Shown: positions 42,487 through 51,664, counted from the stretch's first letter. The stretch is DNA of 64,000 bases from CAZKBP01 sp964551015 (GCA_964551015.1 CAZKBP010000022.1:32439-96438); one strand, 5' to 3'. Notes: a model not told the origin generated them from the sequence alone. Made by a program: numbers and translations.

Positions 42487-42882
42487 ATGACTGCTCGAAA
42501 AAATGATTCTCCATATTCTCAGGGAACCATTCCCCATCTTAACACCAAAAACTTAAAGGAAATTGCCGATGGGGATCAAAATTATCATCGTGAATTGGTT
42601 CATCTTTACATCAGTGTGTTAGATGATCTACAGAAAGAATTCAAAGAGGTGATCGCCTCAAAAAATACCGACAGCTTCCGAGCCATGATCCATAAGTACA
42701 AGGCTTCCATTGAGCTGCTCGAGTGGGGAGATATTACGTTTCTCTTAGAAGATTGCTGGCAACAACTTCATCAAGGGACCCTCAGTAACGGGCTGGCAGA
42801 AAAAGCCATTTTTAGCCTTCAAGAGAAATGCGAAAAGCTACAGATCGCGCTCTTAGATTATGCGCGCAGGGAAGGCATCTAA
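42487..42882 (+). CDS. Orphan HPt (histidine phosphotransfer) domain protein
   Basis: ATG 42487 (MTARKNDSPYSQ) gives 131 residues; the longer frame uses TTG. A four-helix HPt pattern is visible: ELVHLYISVLDDLQKEFKE, then FRAMIHKYKASIELLEWGDI with H69 in the position of the phospho-accepting His (HKxK), followed by two helices (FLLEDCWQQL; EKAIFSLQEKCEKLQIALLDYA). It probably relays phosphate between a hybrid kinase and a response regulator. No kinase lies next to it, so the partner is elsewhere. The family is divergent, so the assignment rests on fold pattern plus the His-Lys motif. Confidence 0.65.
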   Translation: MTARKNDSPYSQGTIPHLNTKNLKEIADGDQNYHRELVHLYISVLDDLQKEFKEVIASKNTDSFRAMIHKYKASIELLEWGDITFLLEDCWQQLHQGTLSNGLAEKAIFSLQEKCEKLQIALLDYARREGI

Positions 42883-42937
42883 AAGCCCAAATTCTACGTG
42901 GGGATTGGTATATATTTCATCCTTAAACTAGATCCCT

Positions 42938-44374
42938 ATGAACACCTTTCATCCTTTTCGACAAGTTATATTCACTATCCTTATCTTCATCAGTTTTGCG
43001 ACTCATCTCTCTGCTACCCACATCCGAGGCGGGGAGATTACCTACACGCGGCTGAGTGCCTCTGAGTATTGCTTTACGCTGCATTTTTACACAGACATCA
43101 CACCCGGCAATGCCGACTCTCCGCAGGTTACTTTTGATTTTGGAGACGGCAGTCCAGCCGTAGTAGTGGCTAGAACTTCTTTTGTAGAAGATTCGGCGGT
43201 AGGTTTTCTCGGAATCAGCACTTATGAGGTATGCCATACTTTTGCCGGGGCTGGTAATTATATGATCTCTATTGTAGAAGAAAACCGAGATGCAGGTATT
43301 ATCAACATCAACAATGGCAATTCAGTCATTATCCCTTTTGCCACCCGTACAGAATTGAACATTGATCCTAATTTTGATCAGAATGACTCCCCCATCTTCT
43401 TAGGTGTACCCTTCTTTGGAGCAAAAGTGGATGAGATCTTCCAGCAGAATATGCTTGCCTTTGATCCGCAGGGAGATAGCCTATCCTACTCACTGGTCGC
43501 TCCTTTACAAACCCAAGACCAAAATGTTCCCAATTATTTTCGCCCAATGGGCTTGGAAATCAATCAACTCAGTGGCGAACTCATCTGGGATCGGCCTCAG
43601 ATGGCAGGCTTGTATACATTTGCTGTACGCATCGAGAAATGGAGAAATGGCACCTTGCTCGGCGTGGTGCAACGAGACTTACAAATCGTCGTCGAAAATA
43701 CCGATGATGAATTAGCGATGCCTCAAATTATTTCCAATGACCCCTCCCTCGATCTGAATAATGCTGACGGTGCTCGTGTAGAACCAGCACAGAGTTTGTC
43801 ATTTAGTGTTGTTTTTCCTGATAACGATCAGGACAGCACCGTGAATCCACTAAAAGCCTACGGTGAGGCCATCCAAAACGGTGGCGCACAGCTCCAAGTG
43901 CGTGATTCTACAGATACGAATGGTTTGTCTTACAAAATTGCACAGATTGATTGGGAACCAAGCAACGAAGATACAAGAGCTTATCCGTACGTATTTACTT
44001 TTCGTATGGCTGTTGCGTCGGGTTCACTCAACCTTCAGCGGGATTTGACGCTGCTCTTTTATGTAGGTTCTGCGGTTATTCCCTCCGAAGGCTTGGTTAC
44101 GGCCTCACCAGCACGGGAAGTTTATGAAAAGTCTATCAAGATTTTTCCCAACCCTAGCAAAGATTATCTCAAGCTTGAGTTTGCACCTGTGTTAGCGCAA
44201 GCAGAAAAGGAAATTCGTATTTATAGCTTTGCTGGGAAAATCTTATCTCGTCTTCAGGTGGGCGAAGGAGACCAGACTGAGTTGAGCCTCACTTCTCTGC
44301 CCGTGGGCACTTATTTTATAGAAATTCTTGTGGGAGGAGAGACTGTTTATCGCCAAACTTTGATCAAACAATAA
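42938..44374 (+). CDS. Secreted PKD-like protein with T9SS sorting domain
   Basis: The 478-residue protein has a signal peptide (ILIFISFATHLSATH) and begins its mature part with THIRGGEITYTRLSASEYCF, a motif of gliding/adhesin-type Bacteroidota proteins (the IRGGEITY start is also found in large surface proteins). A PKD/cadherin-like core with FDFGDGSPAVVV and putative Ca-binding DNDQDSTVN runs about 60-290. The C-terminus is a T9SS type A sorting domain (FPNPSKDYLKLEF to the end). It is likely displayed on the surface as an adhesin-like protein, but no catalytic motif is present. A hairpin follows 64 bases after the stop. Confidence 0.85.
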   Translation: MNTFHPFRQVIFTILIFISFATHLSATHIRGGEITYTRLSASEYCFTLHFYTDITPGNADSPQVTFDFGDGSPAVVVARTSFVEDSAVGFLGISTYEVCHTFAGAGNYMISIVEENRDAGIININNGNSVIIPFATRTELNIDPNFDQNDSPIFLGVPFFGAKVDEIFQQNMLAFDPQGDSLSYSLVAPLQTQDQNVPNYFRPMGLEINQLSGELIWDRPQMAGLYTFAVRIEKWRNGTLLGVVQRDLQIVVENTDDELAMPQIISNDPSLDLNNADGARVEPAQSLSFSVVFPDNDQDSTVNPLKAYGEAIQNGGAQLQVRDSTDTNGLSYKIAQIDWEPSNEDTRAYPYVFTFRMAVASGSLNLQRDLTLLFYVGSAVIPSEGLVTASPAREVYEKSIKIFPNPSKDYLKLEFAPVLAQAEKEIRIYSFAGKILSRLQVGEGDQTELSLTSLPVGTYFIEILVGGETVYRQTLIKQ

Positions 44375-44437
44375 GGGTTTCTCACCTCGTCCTTTGAACT
44401 TATTCTTCGCAAGATTACTTAACTTTGAAAAAGAGTT

Positions 44438-44468
44438 CAAGTTTTATCTTTGATAAAGATAAAACTTG
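44438..44468. other. Perfect 14-bp hairpin upstream of the YiiX-like gene
   Basis: CAAGTTTTATCTTT (44438-44451) is exactly mirrored by AAAGATAAAACTTG (44455-44468) around GAT. No T-run follows, so it does not look like a simple terminator of the T9SS gene. It lies 23 bases before the ATG at 44492, where it could be an operator or hamper ribosome binding. The role is inferred from position. Confidence 0.55.
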
Positions 44469-44491
44469 ACTCTAGATTCAATCTTTAGGTA

Positions 44492-45085
44492 ATGGCGAAT
44501 AATACAGATCTGGCGAATATCCCTAGCATTCCCTACACAAATCTTCACGAACATATTCAATCTGGGGACATCCTCTTTTACTCAGGCGAAGATGAAGTAT
44601 CCAAGCTCATCCGTTGGGCGACCAACTCCATGTGGAGTCATATCGGTATCCTTTATTATGTGGAGCACCTTGCTCGCATCATGCTCTTAGAAAGCGTAGA
44701 AAGCATGGGAGTGCGCCTCATTCCCCTTTCCAAATACATCAAGAATATAGAAGAAAACGAAGCCGAAGAAGAGTTCTATGCTCGCCTCGTGGTCGCACGA
44801 CATCAGACACTACAAGCAGCATATATCGGCGATATGATTAACTTTGGTATTGATCAGATCACACGTCCTTATGATCGCCAAGAAATTCAACGGATTATGA
44901 TTCGCATTGCCAAGGGAGAAGGCAAAAAAGAACGCGACAAAGCTTACATGTGCTCCGAATTAGTGTACGAATGTTTTCGCAAAGCCCACATTGAGCTACC
45001 TTACAATCATTTGGGTTTTATTAGCCCCGAAGATATTTGGACTAATTCTGACGTGAAAGCCCTCCTAGAAATAGATCACTTGTAA
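44492..45085 (+). CDS. YiiX/YebB-like NlpC/P60-type cysteine hydrolase
   Basis: The 197-residue cytoplasmic protein shows the permuted NlpC/P60 order: SGDILFYSG, then H50 in MWSHIGILYYV, an acidic residue in LLESVESMG and C154 in AYMCSELVYECF, with the ending PLPYNHLGFISPEDIW-like segment. YiiX/YebB-family members are putative hydrolases of lipid- or peptide-linked bonds; the function of most is unknown. There is no signal peptide. It is transcribed alone, between a T9SS surface protein and gcvT. Confidence 0.82.
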   Translation: MANNTDLANIPSIPYTNLHEHIQSGDILFYSGEDEVSKLIRWATNSMWSHIGILYYVEHLARIMLLESVESMGVRLIPLSKYIKNIEENEAEEEFYARLVVARHQTLQAAYIGDMINFGIDQITRPYDRQEIQRIMIRIAKGEGKKERDKAYMCSELVYECFRKAHIELPYNHLGFISPEDIWTNSDVKALLEIDHL

Positions 45086-45271
45086 GAGGCTGTCCATCTC
45101 TGGCTATTAGGGAAGGCATTTTTCTCTCTTAGCACTTGAAGCAAACTCAGCTCAATTTGTAATCTACAATTTACAATTCCTAATTTATAGTTTGTAATTC
45201 GTAACTTTGAGCTTATAGAAACAGGCAGAAAGCTTTGACATTTCTATAAGGATTAAAAATTGTAAAGAAGC

Positions 45272-46357
45272 ATGACGAGTTTGAAAAAAGTAGCATTAAA
45301 TAATATTCACGAATCACTGGGAGCTAAAATGGTGGAGTTTGCTGGTTATAGCATGCCCCTGCGCTACAGCTCAGACAAAGAAGAGCATCTGGCGGTTCGC
45401 CAAGGAGTGGGCGTTTTTGATGTATCACATATGGGTGAATTTATCATCAAAGGCGCGAAAGCTCTGGATTTGATTCAAAAAGTAATCTCTAACGACGCAT
45501 CAAAACTGTACGTAGGCAAAGCCATGTATGCCTATCTGCCCAATGAGCAAGGAGGAGTAGTAGATGATTTACTGGTTTACCAATTGGCCGAACAGGAATA
45601 TATGCTCGTGGTCAATGCGGCCAACATCCAAAAAGACTGGGATTGGATTAGCCAACACAATACCATGGGAGCCGAAATGGAAAATATCTCCGACCAAATC
45701 TCTCTTTTCGCCGTTCAAGGCCCTCAGGCGCATTTGGCTCTCCAGCCGCTGACGGATGTCAAGTTAGACGAAATGAAGTTTTATACTTTCGAGCAGGGAA
45801 AACTGGCCGATGTGCCCGAGGTTATTATCTCGGCCACAGGCTACACAGGGGCAGGTGGCTTTGAATTATATTTGCCCAATGAGCACGCCGAGAAGATTTG
45901 GAAAGCCATTTTTGATTCAGGCAAAGCCTATCATATAAAGCCCGTGGGTCTGGGTGCCCGAGATACCCTACGTCTGGAGAAAGGCTATTGCCTTTATGGG
46001 AATGATTTAGGTGATGAAAGTTGCCCCATCGAGGCTGGCTTGGGCTGGGTAACCAAATTTACCAAGGAATTTATCAACCACGACCATCTGAAAACTCGTA
46101 AAGACAAAGGCACGCAAAGAAAATTAGTCGGCTTTAAAATGATAGATAAAGGCATTCCCCGCAGCCATTACAAACTGCTCAACGCAGAGGGAGAAGAAAT
46201 TGGAGAGGTTACTTCAGGTAGTCTCTCTCCTTCCCTAGAAGTCGGAATCGGGATGGCTTACGTGCCCAAGGCTTACGCTCAACCCGATACCGAAATATAT
46301 GTACAGGTACGCCAGAAGAAGCTAAAAGCACAGGTCGTCAAAATGCCTTTCGTGTAA
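45272..46357 (+). CDS. gcvT: Aminomethyltransferase (glycine cleavage T protein)
   Basis: The 361-residue folate-dependent enzyme has family signatures YSMPLRYSSDKEEHLAVRQG, VFDVSHMGEF, LLVYQLAEQEYMLVVNAANIQKD, SATGYTGAGGFELYLP and ARDTLRLEKGYCLYGNDL. It converts the aminomethyl group carried by GcvH to 5,10-methylene-THF in the glycine cleavage system. GcvH and GcvP are not in the window, as is usual in Bacteroidota, where the genes are dispersed. It is followed by the low-complexity spacer and comB. Confidence 0.97.
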   Translation: MTSLKKVALNNIHESLGAKMVEFAGYSMPLRYSSDKEEHLAVRQGVGVFDVSHMGEFIIKGAKALDLIQKVISNDASKLYVGKAMYAYLPNEQGGVVDDLLVYQLAEQEYMLVVNAANIQKDWDWISQHNTMGAEMENISDQISLFAVQGPQAHLALQPLTDVKLDEMKFYTFEQGKLADVPEVIISATGYTGAGGFELYLPNEHAEKIWKAIFDSGKAYHIKPVGLGARDTLRLEKGYCLYGNDLGDESCPIEAGLGWVTKFTKEFINHDHLKTRKDKGTQRKLVGFKMIDKGIPRSHYKLLNAEGEEIGEVTSGSLSPSLEVGIGMAYVPKAYAQPDTEIYVQVRQKKLKAQVVKMPFV

Positions 46358-46435
46358 TTTAGTTGTCCGTTGATTGCTCGTTGTGAGTGCTAGTTTTTCT
46401 AATTTACGCACGATTCTAATCCACTATTGCCTGCT

Positions 46436-46466
46436 CACAACCAACAACTCACAACTCACAACTCTT
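46436..46466 (+). repeat. Short direct repeats (acaactc units) in the gcvT-comB spacer
   Basis: The intergenic DNA has a run of acaac/actca units (ACAACTCACAACTCACAACTC, about 46445-46465) with related pieces upstream (GTTGTCCGTTGATTGC). The frame of comB stays open through it, but the resulting residues (LTTNNSQLTTL) look like chance. Similar simple spacers occur at 45160-45215, 24698-24742 and 27968-28000. Confidence 0.5.
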
Positions 46467-46490
46467 AAACCAAATACAATTATTCAAAAA

Positions 46491-47198
46491 ATGAAAAACA
46501 TTGAAGTCTGTTTAACCCCCGATTTGCTCAACCACTTCGAGATTCACGAGAAAATCGTAGTAGTGATTGATATTTTCCGAGCTACCTCTTGCATTGTCAC
46601 TGCCTTAGAAAATGGGGCAAGTGCCATCTTGCCCGTGGCCGAGTTGGAAGAATGCCAGGCCTTACAAGACAAAGGCTACTTGGGGGCAGCCGAGCGTGAG
46701 GGTGAGCAAGTAAATGGTTTTCAGTTTGGAAATTCTCCCCTGAGCTACGTGGATAATTCAGCTATTAAAGACAAAAAAATCGCCATGACCACTTCTAATG
46801 GAACTTACGCCATTCAAAGAGCCAAAACCGCTCGTGAAGTAATCATTGGTTCCTTTTTGAACAAGACTTCGGTGACTAAGTATTTGCTCGATCAAGACCG
46901 AGAAGTTTTGCTGCTTTGCGCAGGCTGGAAAGGAATGGTCAATTTAGAAGATTCTGTTTTTGCCGGGGCGATTCTCGACGATCTGGTTCAAAATTTCAAA
47001 TACAGCAACGACGCCTGTGGCCTGGCGCGCTCTGCTTACCATTTGGGTAAAAATAACCCTAAGCGTTTTCTCACAGATTCCTCTCATTTTCAGCGACTAA
47101 CGAGCCGTGGGCGTATGGAAGACATTGATTTCTGCCTGACGATCGATCAATATGACTCGGTTCCAATCTTGAAAGGAGAAGAACTGGTCAAGATATAA
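46491..47198 (+). CDS. comB: 2-phosphosulfolactate phosphatase (ComB-like)
   Basis: The frame is open from 46374, but ATG 46491 (MKNIEVCLTPDLLNHFEIHE) excludes spacer-like sequence and gives 235 residues, the typical length. Signatures are VVIDIFRATSCIVTALENGA and TTSNGTYAIQRAKTA, followed by AGWKGMVNLEDSVFAGAIL. The family hydrolyses 2-phosphosulfolactate to sulfolactate in coenzyme M synthesis in archaea. In Bacteroidota the homologue probably serves another phosphatase function or sulfolactate metabolism; this is unresolved. It ends at the left end of a repeat element. Confidence 0.85.
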   Translation: MKNIEVCLTPDLLNHFEIHEKIVVVIDIFRATSCIVTALENGASAILPVAELEECQALQDKGYLGAAEREGEQVNGFQFGNSPLSYVDNSAIKDKKIAMTTSNGTYAIQRAKTAREVIIGSFLNKTSVTKYLLDQDREVLLLCAGWKGMVNLEDSVFAGAILDDLVQNFKYSNDACGLARSAYHLGKNNPKRFLTDSSHFQRLTSRGRMEDIDFCLTIDQYDSVPILKGEELVKI

Positions 47199-47337
47199 TA
47201 CCATTCTATATCCCCCGTGCATAGCGCTGAATGACTTATTCAAACACAGAGACACGGAGACACAGAGGGGTTCTAGGGTATTCCAGCGGCAAATCCACTC
47301 CCATTCAAGTGTGTACATCATAGAGAGGGATTGGTGT
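47198..47337. repeat. Second short element with inverted-repeat ends
   Basis: The segment begins ATACCATTC (47198) and ends GGGATTGGTGT (to 47337), partly matching the ends of the element at 37486-37610; the ATTGGTRTAACTC right end is shared. The interior is unrelated and includes an acacagagacacggagac run, a simple sequence common in intergenic DNA of many genomes. It lies right after comB, overlapping its last stop base, before the terminator at 47345. Confidence 0.45.
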
Positions 47338-47344
47338 AACTCAC

Positions 47345-47377
47345 TCGGGCGCAGCACTCTAGCGCCCGAAGTTTTTT
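47345..47377 (+). terminator. Terminator downstream of comB
   Basis: TCGGGCGC (47345-47352) pairs with GCGCCCGA (47362-47369) around a 9-base loop, followed by AG and six T. It should end the gcvT-comB transcript. It is separated from comB by the repeat element, consistent with an insertion between the gene and its terminator. Confidence 0.8.
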
Positions 47378-47454
47378 ATGCAGGTTTTGAAGCAATTTCG
47401 TGGTAAGCGGTGCTCCTTTATCCAGATTTGATGATCCTGACGCCTGATATTTGG

Positions 47455-50400
47455 TCAGTATGTGTAAATAGGTCTGATCAAAAATGAGTAATCATAATCT
47501 TGGGCGGGTATCATATATTCCTCGTGCGGCTTGGCTCCCCAACTGGTATCGCCTCCAAGACCCATTTGCTTGTAGTCTAAGTTGATATTGACCAAACTCC
47601 GTTGCGGAATATCAAAGGTATGTCTTTGTATTTTTTGATCTCCTTCATCAAAATCACTATTGAGTTGGTGATGCGCATTGAAACCTAAGCTATGATCTAC
47701 CATCGAGAAGCCGACGCCATTACCAGTTTGATCCAAGAAAGTGACTTCGCGTACCTCTGTCCTGTAGCCATTCTCCTGAGGGCGAATGTAAGGAAAATAT
47801 AAATCACTCACACGAGCCTGATAAAGCCCTACGAACGCAGCCGTGTTCCGATCCTGATAATTTTCAAAAGGGCCTCGCCCATACCATGCTACCTGTTGAT
47901 AGGCATTGTCTAGCACCAGATTATTTCCCAGACGAGGAAGATCGGGTAAAGCATTTGAAGCAATTTTCAGTTGATTTTTTACCAGAATTTCACCTTGGGT
48001 ATTGATAGTATATTGAATCAACAGTTCCCCCTCTACATCTGCCAAAGTATAAAAGCTAAGCACTTGTACGGGTTCTCCACGAAATTGCAAATTGTCTAAA
48101 TTGACGGGAACTTCAGCCGAAGCAGATGGAAGCAGCAGTCTGAAGTCTTTGAGCTTCGCTTGCTGGGTAGCCTTCTTCCAAACACCCATTTTTTGGGGCA
48201 TCTCAAAGCCATAGTCATTATCGGTGGGAGCACGCCAAAAATTAGGCTTAATCGGAGATTTTAAGATATTGCCCTTGCCATAGTCCAGATAAAAAAGCTG
48301 ACCAGTGGCTTTATCAAATCTGACCTGAAAATGCGCTCCCTCGATATTTAGCACCTCCAGATTAGATTCTACCTTAGTTTCGCCTCCAGCTTGGGCATTA
48401 AAGGCGAGAGGCTTGTAAGTACTCAATTGGAATTCTTCACGGGCGACAATATGGCCTTTTTTGAGCAAAGGAGTGGCTCTCTTTAGCTCGGCGTAAACTT
48501 GCAAATAGTACTCGTGCTGGGGTTTCAGGTCGGGGAGTTGAAGAGAAATTTCGGTAGACGCTCGGGCCGCCAGATCAAGAGCACCAAGTGTACCCTGCTC
48601 GATCTCCTGGCCATTTTCCAACAAAATCCAAGAAAAACGAAAACGATCTAAATTGATAAAGTCATAGCCGTTGTAGATGCTCAGTTTACCAGTTTGGCGG
48701 TCAAAATCTTTGAATTTGATGTATTGGTAAACCTTTTTGACTTCGTGCAGAGCCGGCTGGGGAGAGCGGTCAGGATCAACGAGTCCATTCAGACAAAAAT
48801 TACGATCATTTTGCAAATCTTGCGCACCAAAGTCGCCTCCATAGCCGTAGTAATGCTCACCCTCGGGCGTTTGGGCACTAAGTCCCTGATCTACCCAGTC
48901 CCAGATAAAGCCGCCTTGGAGCACCTCGTATTGCTCGATTACCTCCCAGTAATCCTGTAAATTACCCACGCTGTTGCCCATCGCGTGGGCGTATTCACAC
49001 ATGATTAAGGGGCGTTGCGGATTATTTTCAGCATACTCAACCAGCTCGGGAATCCCTGCGTACATAGGTGCTTGGATGTCTGTATTTTCGTACTGAGTTG
49101 CTCCCTCGTACTGGACGGGACGGGTTTTATCTTTTTGCTTCAGCCACTGGTAGGTTGCAAAAAAATTTTCGCCATTCCCTGCTTCATTACCCAAAGACCA
49201 AGTAACGATGCAAGTATAATTCTTATCTCTTTCGTACATTCTGGCGGTTCGATCCAAGTGCATGGCCTTCCATTCGGGCAAATAAGCAGGGTGAATGGCT
49301 TGTTGAGCCTTGTCCTCGTCCAGTCCTTGATTGGTGGCTCCCATGCCGTGAATCTCAATATTCGCCTCATCGATCACATAAAAACCGTATTCATCGCATA
49401 AGCGGTAGAAATGCTCATCTTTGGGATAATGGCTACAGCGAATGGCGTTGATATTAAACTCTTTCATGCGCTGCAAGTCCAAACGGGTAAGGGCTTCCCC
49501 GACCACATGCCCAGTCTCGGGGTCGTGGTCGTGGAGATTCACGCCTTTGAGGTAGATGGGCACACCATTGACCAGAAACTGATGGTTCTGGATTTCTATT
49601 TGGCGAAAGCCAATTGGGTGGCTAATCGCTTCTATTAATTCTCCCTGTTGGTTTTTGAGCGTAATGAGCAGGGTATAGAGGTAAGGCGTTTCGGCAGTCC
49701 ATTTTTTGACCTGGGGAATTTCTCCCGAAAAGTTTACTTGAGCTTGATAGCCCGTGGGAAGATCAATTTTTTGCTCGAAAGTCAGCAGTGTTTGGTTTCC
49801 ATCTAATAACTTGGCTTCACTGATAAAGGCATTGGCGGGTTCCTGACTGGTATTACGATAGTACAAATCAAGGTGGAATTGCCCCTGGGTATAATTTTTA
49901 TCCAAGCCACCTATGACTCGAAAATCTTGTAGCGTTACCGGATTAGTGGCATACAAATACACCGCTCGTTCTATTCCGCTGAGTCGCCAGAAGTCCTGAT
50001 CTTCCAGATAGCTGGCATCTGACCAGCGGTAGACCCCCACGGCGAGGGAGTTTTGTCCGGCTTGCAAATATTTGCTAATCTTATACTCGGCGGGGGTTTT
50101 ACTGCCTTCATTATAACCCACGAATTTTCCATTGATCCAGATGTACATCGCACCGCTTACGCCGCCGAAGTGCAGGTAAACTTCTTTGTCTTGCCAATCC
50201 GTGGGCAGGGTAAAAGTACGTTTGTAGCTTCCCACCGGATTATCATCGTGGTCGATATAGGGAGGGTTTTTAGGAAAAGGATATTCAATATTGGTGTAGA
50301 TTGGAATCCCGTAGCCAGCCATTTCCCAGTTGGAGGGCACTCGAATGTTGTCCCAGTCTGATACATCATAATCTTCTTGATAGAAAAACTGCGGGCGATC

Positions 50401-50655
50401 CGAAGGCTTTTTCACCCAATGAAATTTCCAGAGACCATTGAGGGATTGGTAAAAAGGTGAGTTCTCAAATTTGCTAGACAAAAGAGCCGCTTGCTCATCC
50501 GCGTGGCGAAAGAAGGTAGCGTGGGGAGCCTCACGGTTGATTTGAAACACTTCGGGGTTTTCCCATTCCACGTTTTTTTGAGCTGAGACTAGATGGCTAA
50601 TAGGCAAACAAAATAGGATCAATAATAAGATTCGGGTCATTTTTGTAGATAACAT
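47455..50655 (-). CDS. lacZ: Secreted GH2 beta-galactosidase
   Basis: The 1066-residue protein begins with a signal peptide (RILLLILFCLPISHLVSAQ), followed by the GH2 jelly-roll sugar-binding domain, an Ig-like domain and the TIM barrel with acid/base E491 (SLGNEAGNGENF) and nucleophile E554 (MCEYAHAMGNS). A C-terminal Ig-like and beta-galactosidase small-chain domain (about 770-1066) completes the LacZ-type fold. The signal peptide places it in the periplasm or on the surface, unlike E. coli LacZ. No SusCD pair, sulfatase or other glycosidase is adjacent, so it is a lone enzyme, probably for galactoside degradation. It is divergent from the repeat island at 50.8 kb. Confidence 0.93.
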   Translation of the reverse strand: MLSTKMTRILLLILFCLPISHLVSAQKNVEWENPEVFQINREAPHATFFRHADEQAALLSSKFENSPFYQSLNGLWKFHWVKKPSDRPQFFYQEDYDVSDWDNIRVPSNWEMAGYGIPIYTNIEYPFPKNPPYIDHDDNPVGSYKRTFTLPTDWQDKEVYLHFGGVSGAMYIWINGKFVGYNEGSKTPAEYKISKYLQAGQNSLAVGVYRWSDASYLEDQDFWRLSGIERAVYLYATNPVTLQDFRVIGGLDKNYTQGQFHLDLYYRNTSQEPANAFISEAKLLDGNQTLLTFEQKIDLPTGYQAQVNFSGEIPQVKKWTAETPYLYTLLITLKNQQGELIEAISHPIGFRQIEIQNHQFLVNGVPIYLKGVNLHDHDPETGHVVGEALTRLDLQRMKEFNINAIRCSHYPKDEHFYRLCDEYGFYVIDEANIEIHGMGATNQGLDEDKAQQAIHPAYLPEWKAMHLDRTARMYERDKNYTCIVTWSLGNEAGNGENFFATYQWLKQKDKTRPVQYEGATQYENTDIQAPMYAGIPELVEYAENNPQRPLIMCEYAHAMGNSVGNLQDYWEVIEQYEVLQGGFIWDWVDQGLSAQTPEGEHYYGYGGDFGAQDLQNDRNFCLNGLVDPDRSPQPALHEVKKVYQYIKFKDFDRQTGKLSIYNGYDFINLDRFRFSWILLENGQEIEQGTLGALDLAARASTEISLQLPDLKPQHEYYLQVYAELKRATPLLKKGHIVAREEFQLSTYKPLAFNAQAGGETKVESNLEVLNIEGAHFQVRFDKATGQLFYLDYGKGNILKSPIKPNFWRAPTDNDYGFEMPQKMGVWKKATQQAKLKDFRLLLPSASAEVPVNLDNLQFRGEPVQVLSFYTLADVEGELLIQYTINTQGEILVKNQLKIASNALPDLPRLGNNLVLDNAYQQVAWYGRGPFENYQDRNTAAFVGLYQARVSDLYFPYIRPQENGYRTEVREVTFLDQTGNGVGFSMVDHSLGFNAHHQLNSDFDEGDQKIQRHTFDIPQRSLVNINLDYKQMGLGGDTSWGAKPHEEYMIPAQDYDYSFLIRPIYTY

Positions 50656-51035
50656 AGAACGATCACTAGATAAATTAGACCTAAAATTAGCTGATTTTTA
50701 GATTCTTCGAGCTATTTTTCTGTAAAGAACGCAGAGTCCCTGAAGATAAGAGGAAATGGTGGATAGGATGGTAGGTAAGGTGTAAATAAGAGGGTTTTCA
50801 GGGTGATCCCAAACTGGGGCGCGTTTGTAACGCGTGCCGCTTGGGGGCGCGTTTGTAACGCGTGTCACTTAGGCTCGGTCTTAGCCAAGCTTCCGGCTCT
50901 GCCACCGCTTTTTGCCGCTCCTGCGCCAATGTTCATTGCAAATGAACCTAAGAAAAGGCACGCGTTGCAAACGCGCGTGAGCTTGGGTTCTAACCCCACT
51001 CCTGCACACCAATACACTCAATACCAAGCACATAC
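50656..51035. other. Intergenic region containing repeat copy A
   Basis: No real gene. It carries the promoter side of lacZ and inverted-repeat element copy A (50811-50989). The frames crossing it are translations of the repeat and are not genes. Confidence 0.6.
50811..50989. repeat. Structured inverted-repeat element, copy A
   Basis: About 179 bp, beginning AAACTGGGGCGCGTTTGTAA and ending with the reverse-complement-type arm (GGCACGCGTTGCAAACGCG...GCTTGGG). It has a doubled head unit (GCGCGTTTGTAACGCGT occurs twice, 29 bases apart) and a core shared with copies B and C that starts CTCGGTCTTAGCCAAGC. An inner hairpin (GTTCATTGCAAATGAAC) lies near the right arm. It has no ORF with a known product. 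Confidence 0.75.
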
Positions 51036-51575
51036 CTACCAAGCAGCCCTCAAGACTAAGTCTTGATGGGGGTAGCGTTTAGTGTGATATCCTTTGATCA
51101 TCCTTCGAGCCTCAGCTCCAATTGTTGACATTTCTACTTTTATTATACCGAGTGGATTAGTATGTTTAAAAACTTCATGTAAGTTCATAATTAGGGGTAT
51201 TGACTCGTTATTATCAATTAGTAAGAAAAGTTCTTCTAAATGGCGTCTAAACCAAAAAGGCGGTATTTTCTTTGTATCGAGCAATATCACATCAGCCCTA
51301 ATAGTTTGGAAAAACTTTAATAAGTCAATAGGAGTTTTCTTTCTTGTATTTTTTCCATCCAGATAATTTACTACTTTGTAATATTCGTGGATTTGCCATT
51401 CTTCAAGATCATCAATACTCTCTCTAATACTGTAGATCATTTGAGTTATAGGTTCTTGGTTCTTTAAAACCTCTTCTGTAAAAACTAACATTATTCCGGA
51501 ATCAGGTTCCAATAAATCAAGGTTTGTGGGAGGGTAACTCCAAATCCCAATCAACTCTTTTATATATCTTTTCAT
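51036..51575 (-). CDS. Unknown protein in repeat-bracketed island, 179 aa
   Basis: ATG 51575 opens a 179-residue frame. It has no signal peptide. The predicted pattern is alternating strands and helices (GIMLVFTEEVL, RADVILLDTKKI, LEELFLLIDNNESIPLIMNLHEVF), giving an overall alpha/beta layout loosely like a STAS or anti-sigma-antagonist domain, although no motif confirms this. The DNA is visibly AT-richer than neighbouring genes, and the gene lies between repeat copies A and B. It is probably horizontally acquired or mobile cargo. The tail (HQDLVLRAAW) lies close to copy A. Confidence 0.6.
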   Translation of the reverse strand: MKRYIKELIGIWSYPPTNLDLLEPDSGIMLVFTEEVLKNQEPITQMIYSIRESIDDLEEWQIHEYYKVVNYLDGKNTRKKTPIDLLKFFQTIRADVILLDTKKIPPFWFRRHLEELFLLIDNNESIPLIMNLHEVFKHTNPLGIIKVEMSTIGAEARRMIKGYHTKRYPHQDLVLRAAW

Positions 51576-51664
51576 CCTATATTTCTTTTCTATAATTGCT
51601 TCGTAATTGCCTTATTTTGTAATTCATTACTTAGAGTATTGTGAATCCACAGGTAACTACTGAC

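Noticed and set aside
46374..46490. N-terminal extension of comB
   Set aside because: The extra residues come from low-complexity spacer DNA; the family starts at MKNIEV.
50803..51066. ORFs inside the inverted-repeat elements (also in copies B and C)
   Set aside because: They are translations of the repeat arms (RVCNAC-type peptides) with no independent support.
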